Assembly: GCA_017529175.1 (NCBI GenBank)
Contig: JAFXNX010000272.1
Location: 1-9,227 of the forward strand
Length of the DNA: 9,227 nt
From: Clostridia bacterium
GTDB taxonomy: Bacteria > Bacillota_A > Clostridia > Oscillospirales > CAG-272
Direction: 5' to 3'
Made by a program: the position numbers and the translations under genes. Numbering within the stretch: the stretch's first letter is position 1; each line of letters begins with the position of its first letter. Below are positions 7,262 through 9,227 of the stretch, piece after piece. The notes beneath the pieces were generated by a model. That model saw only the letters and a list, made by a program, of their open reading frames with translations, was not told the DNA's origin and made no database searches.

Positions 7262-7355
7262 ACATTCAAAAAACAGCTTGAAATATGAAACTGTACCTTC
7301 ACATACCGCAAATCGCGTGACCCCGTTGGGCGCGAAGCGCGGATATCGGGCGAGG

Positions 7356-7384
7356 AAAACGGCATATTTTTGAGCTGTTTTTTT
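7356..7384 (+). terminator. Possible rho-independent terminator downstream of ygiQ
   Basis: AAAACGGC (7356-7363) and GCTGTTTT (7374-7381) form an 8-bp stem with one G-U pair, a 10-base loop and a T-rich continuation to 7384. It is 194 bp after ygiQ, so it may end the operon or a separate short transcript starting near 7206. Confidence 0.45.
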
Positions 7385-7404
7385 ATTAGACAAGAGGAAA
7401 TTAT

Positions 7405-7554
7405 ATGAAAAAAATAAAGACATCCGTCGGGAAATGTATCCGGAAAATTGTATATTTTTTTGTCAAGGCCTTTTGGAAAAAATATATTTTTCTACATACA
7501 TACATTTGCCGTTTAACTCTACTGCCGAGAGAATTTGACCTTTTCTACAGTTAG
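7405..7554 (+). CDS. Possible small basic/hydrophobic protein, 49 residues
   Basis: ATG 7405 is preceded by AAGAGGAAA (7392-7400), with AGAGG 7 bases upstream, as good an RBS as those of the real genes here. The 49 codons begin MKKIKTSVGK and continue with IRKIVYFFVKAFWKKYIFLH, a short aromatic-hydrophobic segment between lysines. They end at TAG 7552-7554. I do not recognise the protein. Against it: the DNA is very AT-rich, codon use differs from the neighbours, a 10-bp inverted repeat (7451-7486) lies inside it, and the C-terminal part looks random. It could be a small membrane peptide or a chance frame. Confidence 0.25.
   Translation: MKKIKTSVGKCIRKIVYFFVKAFWKKYIFLHTYICRLTLLPREFDLFYS
7451..7486. 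repeat. AT-rich perfect inverted repeat around an AAGGCCTT palindrome
   Basis: TATATTTTTT (7451-7460) and AAAAAATATA (7477-7486) are perfect reverse complements separated by 16 bases that hold the 8-bp palindrome AAGGCCTT (7465-7472). It could be a protein-binding site or an easily melted cruciform. It is too weak in GC to be a good terminator. Confidence 0.6.
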
Positions 7555-7625
7555 AAGGGTGCCTATTTTGAAAAAATACCCTTGATGAGCTTGAGTTTTC
7601 TACATTTTGAACAGGGTTTTCTACA
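7488..7625 (+). repeat. Four direct copies of TTTTCTACA
   Basis: Exact 9-mers lie at 7488-7496, 7541-7549, 7596-7604 and 7617-7625, all in one orientation, with start-to-start distances of 53, 55 and 21 bp. The 9-mer differs at one position from the DnaA-box consensus TTWTNCACA. The tract is AT-rich and has no convincing gene. Confidence 0.6.
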
Positions 7626-7810
7626 GGCGCGAGATGAGCGGATAGTTCAAAAATCAGATACGCTTGCCGAAAATGGAAAACAGATCATTTTTGTGAAATG
7701 TATACAAATTTAGTTTGATGATAAAGTGTAACCAACGTATTACCGGATGAACACCGTTTTGAATATAATGCGTTTGCATAAAACGGTATTTGCGAAACAT
7801 AGTTCTGCAA

Positions 7811-7857
7811 ATGTAAAAAACTTCCCGAATTTCAAAAAATCGGGAAGTTTTTGTGAT
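7811..7857. terminator. Strong rho-independent terminator for the deacetylase gene
   Basis: AAAAACTTCCCGA (7816-7828) and TCGGGAAGTTTTT (7840-7852) form a perfect 13-bp stem with an 11-base loop. On the minus strand the stem starts 16 bp after the deacetylase stop and ends in a T-run. On the plus strand TTTTTG follows, so it may also stop transcripts from the left. Confidence 0.88.
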
Positions 7858-7868
7858 ATTTTGTCTTA

Positions 7869-8900
7869 TCAAGGTATAAGATATGAGAAATACTCCTTTG
7901 AAAAACCTCGGCTTACCCTGATGCGCGGAAGTTCGAGTACCGGGTATCCCGCCGTAGTATTACTGTATGATGTGGTATATGCAAAGTCGAAGTATTCCGA
8001 CGCCACACGTTCGACGGTCGCGTTGTGAGCTCCGGTGGGATAGCACAGCGCCTTGACCGGTCTTCCGGTCAGAGATTCAATAACTGATTTTGACGTGGCG
8101 AATTCCCATTTGAGCGATTCTTCGGAAAGACCGGTCAGATACGCGTGACTTGCGGTGTGAGACTGAAAGCTCACGAGCCCGCTCGACGCCATTTCGCGTA
8201 TCATCCCTTCGGTCAGATATTCGGGGCAGTTGATATAGTTCGATATCATGAATATCGTTACTTTTACGTTGTATTTTTTTATTATGGGGAACGCTTCGGT
8301 GTAGTTGTCGATATAACCGTCGTCAAAGCTCATTATGACAGTCTTACCGTCGTAGTAGTCGTATTCGTCCGCGAAAATGAACGTATACCCCTTTTCGAGA
8401 AGAGCTTCGATGTGACCGCGAAGTTCGGAAGGACGTACGAACAGGCTCTCGAGTTTGATGTACGGCTCGTCGAGTATCAGGTGATACATCAGCGCGACCG
8501 GCGCCGTTCCGTTCTGTTCCGGAATGCGCGAGGTAAAGCTTTCCTGCGTCACCGGAGCGGGCGGGTCGTTTTGCTCGGAGTAAGGGGCGGTGGTATCCGG
8601 CTCTCCGAAGATGACTTCTTCGACGACTTCCGTAACAGGCGTCCATACGATCTCCTCGCCGACCGTTTCGATCTGCGGCGGCGCATCGGTCAGCGCGTCT
8701 GTGACGGGGGACTGTTCCGTCTCTTTACCGGGTGCGGAAGTGGCCTCGGGCGCCTTTTGAGTGACGGGCGTTTCCTTATCCGTCGACACCGCGTCTGAGT
8801 CCGGGACGAGCGCAGGCGCGTCTTTTGAATTTTCGGCGCACCCGAAAAGGAACAGCGTCAGTATGATAACAGATAATATAGATGTGATTTTGAATTTCAT
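7869..8900 (-). CDS. Polysaccharide deacetylase (NodB-type) lipoprotein
   Basis: The protein has 343 residues from the chosen ATG. A lipoprotein signal peptide ends in the lipobox LFGC, with Cys21 as the lipidation site, so the enzyme should be anchored outside the membrane. Residues about 22-130 are a low-complexity Pro/Thr/Glu/Ala linker, likely a wall spacer. The catalytic domain follows: ALMYHLI (about 136-142), MSFDDGY with Asp193 and Asp194, SHTASH with metal-ligand His248 and His252, CYPTGAHN (286-293) and LPRIRV (324-329). Family members remove acetyl groups from peptidoglycan or other polysaccharides. All motif residues are present, so it is probably active; the substrate cannot be told. 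An ATG at 8918 is in frame, but AGGA at 8907-8910 and the signal peptide support 8900. It is a single-gene unit with its own promoter and terminator. Confidence 0.9.
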   Translation of the reverse strand: MKFKITSILSVIILTLFLFGCAENSKDAPALVPDSDAVSTDKETPVTQKAPEATSAPGKETEQSPVTDALTDAPPQIETVGEEIVWTPVTEVVEEVIFGEPDTTAPYSEQNDPPAPVTQESFTSRIPEQNGTAPVALMYHLILDEPYIKLESLFVRPSELRGHIEALLEKGYTFIFADEYDYYDGKTVIMSFDDGYIDNYTEAFPIIKKYNVKVTIFMISNYINCPEYLTEGMIREMASSGLVSFQSHTASHAYLTGLSEESLKWEFATSKSVIESLTGRPVKALCYPTGAHNATVERVASEYFDFAYTTSYSNTTAGYPVLELPRIRVSRGFSKEYFSYLIP

Positions 8901-8934
8901 ATCCGTTCCTAATTCCATTTATTTTATTTATTAT

Positions 8935-8963
8935 ATTGTACATTATTTAATCGCTTATGTCAA
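8935..8963 (-). promoter_or_regulatory. Sigma-A-type promoter of the deacetylase gene
   Basis: On the minus strand a perfect TTGACA (8963-8958) is followed after 17 bp by TACAAT (8940-8935). A second -10-like TATAAT sits at 8935-8930. The ATG is about 28 bases beyond the expected start, leaving a short leader. Confidence 0.75.
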
Positions 8964-8964
8964 G

Positions 8965-9002
8965 AAACAGAAAAAGAGGGACTTCGCGATGCGAAAGTCC
9001 CT
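8965..9002 (-). terminator. Rho-independent terminator of a minus-strand transcript from the right
   Basis: Read on the minus strand, AGGGACTTTCGC (9002-8991) and GCGAAGTCCCT (8987-8977) form an 11-bp stem with one bulged base and a 3-base loop, followed by CTTTTTC. It lies just upstream of the deacetylase promoter, so it ends a separate unit whose body lies at 9003 and beyond. Confidence 0.7.
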
Positions 9003-9021
9003 TCAGAGCGAAGACAAACTT

Positions 9022-9191
9022 GTTAGAGCGGCAATGATGCGAATAAACTAAAGGACAAAGAAAGCATAACAGACACAAACAGATACCGCAAACAAACGAT
9101 CAATGGCGGGCAAAATGCCCGCCATCATTGCCTTTTTGCGATCTCGTCCTCTAACGTAGACTACTACGCCGACGATGACGAGATCGCAAAA
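9022..9191 (-). ncRNA. Candidate structured RNA or inverted-repeat element (3' part; 5' end outside window)
   Basis: Four helices can be drawn. GTTAGAG (9022-9028) pairs with CTCTAAC (9149-9155), and GGCAATGATG (9030-9039) with CATCATTGCC (9123-9132). ATGGCGGGC (9103-9111) pairs with GCCCGCCAT (9117-9125). TTTTGCGATCTCGTC (9134-9148) pairs with GACGAGATCGCAAAA (9177-9191), whose loop holds CGTAG/CTACG. Some helices are mutually exclusive or would form a pseudoknot. A minus-strand terminator follows at 9002-8965, so the minus strand is the likely sense. I do not recognise tmRNA, RNase P, SRP or 6S signatures. An open minus frame (9048-9227, hydrophobic, no start in window) covers the same bases, so the tail of a small protein gene is the alternative. 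Confidence 0.35.
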
Positions 9192-9227
9192 TCTACCTGC
9201 GTTTCTCTCACTCTGGCTCAGACTGCA

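Larger units (their letters stand above)
7163..7868. other. Gene-poor intergenic block of about 700 bp
   Basis: The space between ygiQ and the deacetylase gene holds no ORF with family resemblance. The left part (7200-7390) has GC-rich inverted repeats and a candidate terminator. The middle (7400-7630) is AT-rich with one small ORF, an AT palindrome, four TTTTCTACA copies and a hairpin AAGGGT/ACCCTT (7555-7560, 7578-7583). The right part (7700-7868) has ACCGTTTT/AAAACGGT (7753-7760, 7780-7787) enclosing ATGC/GCAT, then the deacetylase terminator. Open frames on the minus strand at 7223-7423 and 7654-7872 lack RBS and cross these structures. Confidence 0.6.

Noticed and set aside
7163..7868. 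CRISPR array or tandem iterons
   Set aside because: The repeats are only 9 bp with unequal spacing, there are no uniform spacers, and no cas or rep gene is nearby.
7654..7872. Minus-strand ORF of 72 codons next to the deacetylase gene
   Set aside because: It runs through the strong terminator stem at 7816-7852 and has no RBS.
8145..8798. Plus-strand frame of 217 codons opposite the deacetylase gene
   Set aside because: It is a shadow of the deacetylase coding sequence, with repetitive Arg/Val-rich content and no RBS.
8989..9051. 20-codon plus-strand ORF starting MRKSLQSEDK, with AGAGGG upstream
   Set aside because: Its RBS and start lie inside the hairpin of the minus-strand terminator, and it is too short to judge.
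9022..9155. Integron attC-like reading of GTTAGAG/CTCTAAC
   Set aside because: The 7-mers do not satisfy GTTRRRY/RYYYAAC at the outer base, and no integrase or cassette gene is seen.
9048..9227. Open minus-strand frame of 59 codons running to the window edge, with hydrophobic segments, ending at TAG 9048-9050
   Set aside because: No start or RBS lies in the window, and the frame covers the long inverted repeats. It is kept only as an alternative to the RNA candidate.

Overview
The window looks like a chromosomal segment of a Gram-positive anaerobe of the class Clostridia, probably gut-associated. The evidence is a type I-like dockerin and cohesin-like modules, a Bacillus/Clostridium-type xanthine phosphoribosyltransferase, an RNase M5-like Toprim protein with the clostridial C-terminal extension, a SleB-type hydrolase, strong GGAGG-type ribosome binding sites and TTGACA/TATAAT promoters. 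This placement is inferred from gene content; no rRNA or tRNA gene is present.

Layout. (1) 1-1337, plus strand: the 3' part of a large secreted modular protein. Its order is the end of one cohesin-like module, two small Cys/His-rich modules, a second cohesin-like module and a C-terminal dockerin. The second cohesin-like module is broken by a -1 frame change near 900, so it appears as two overlapping ORFs. (2) 1361-1382: a hairpin that can act as a terminator on both strands. (3) 1403-2215, minus: a membrane-anchored SPFH/prohibitin-family protein, divergent from xpt (2417-2989, plus). (4) 2986-3456, minus: a small secreted SleB-like hydrolase whose stop codon overlaps that of xpt. (5) 3542-7162, plus: a tight three-gene operon of holA (DNA polymerase III delta), an RNase M5-like Toprim/DUF4093 protein and a YgiQ-type radical SAM protein. 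(6) 7163-7868: about 700 bp without a convincing gene, but dense in inverted repeats, AT-rich tracts, four direct copies of TTTTCTACA and one short ORF with a good RBS. (7) 7869-8900, minus: a polysaccharide deacetylase lipoprotein with a good promoter and a strong terminator. (8) 8965-9227: a minus-strand terminator preceded by a block of nested inverted repeats that looks like a structured RNA running in from the right edge.

The named genes are mostly housekeeping (purine salvage, replisome clamp loading, RNA maturation, RNA or cofactor modification) interspersed with cell-surface functions (modular surface protein, wall hydrolase, deacetylase). They do not form one obvious joint system. 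The parts least explained by known families are the two non-coding blocks, 7163-7868 and 9022-9191, and the split dockerin protein at the left edge.
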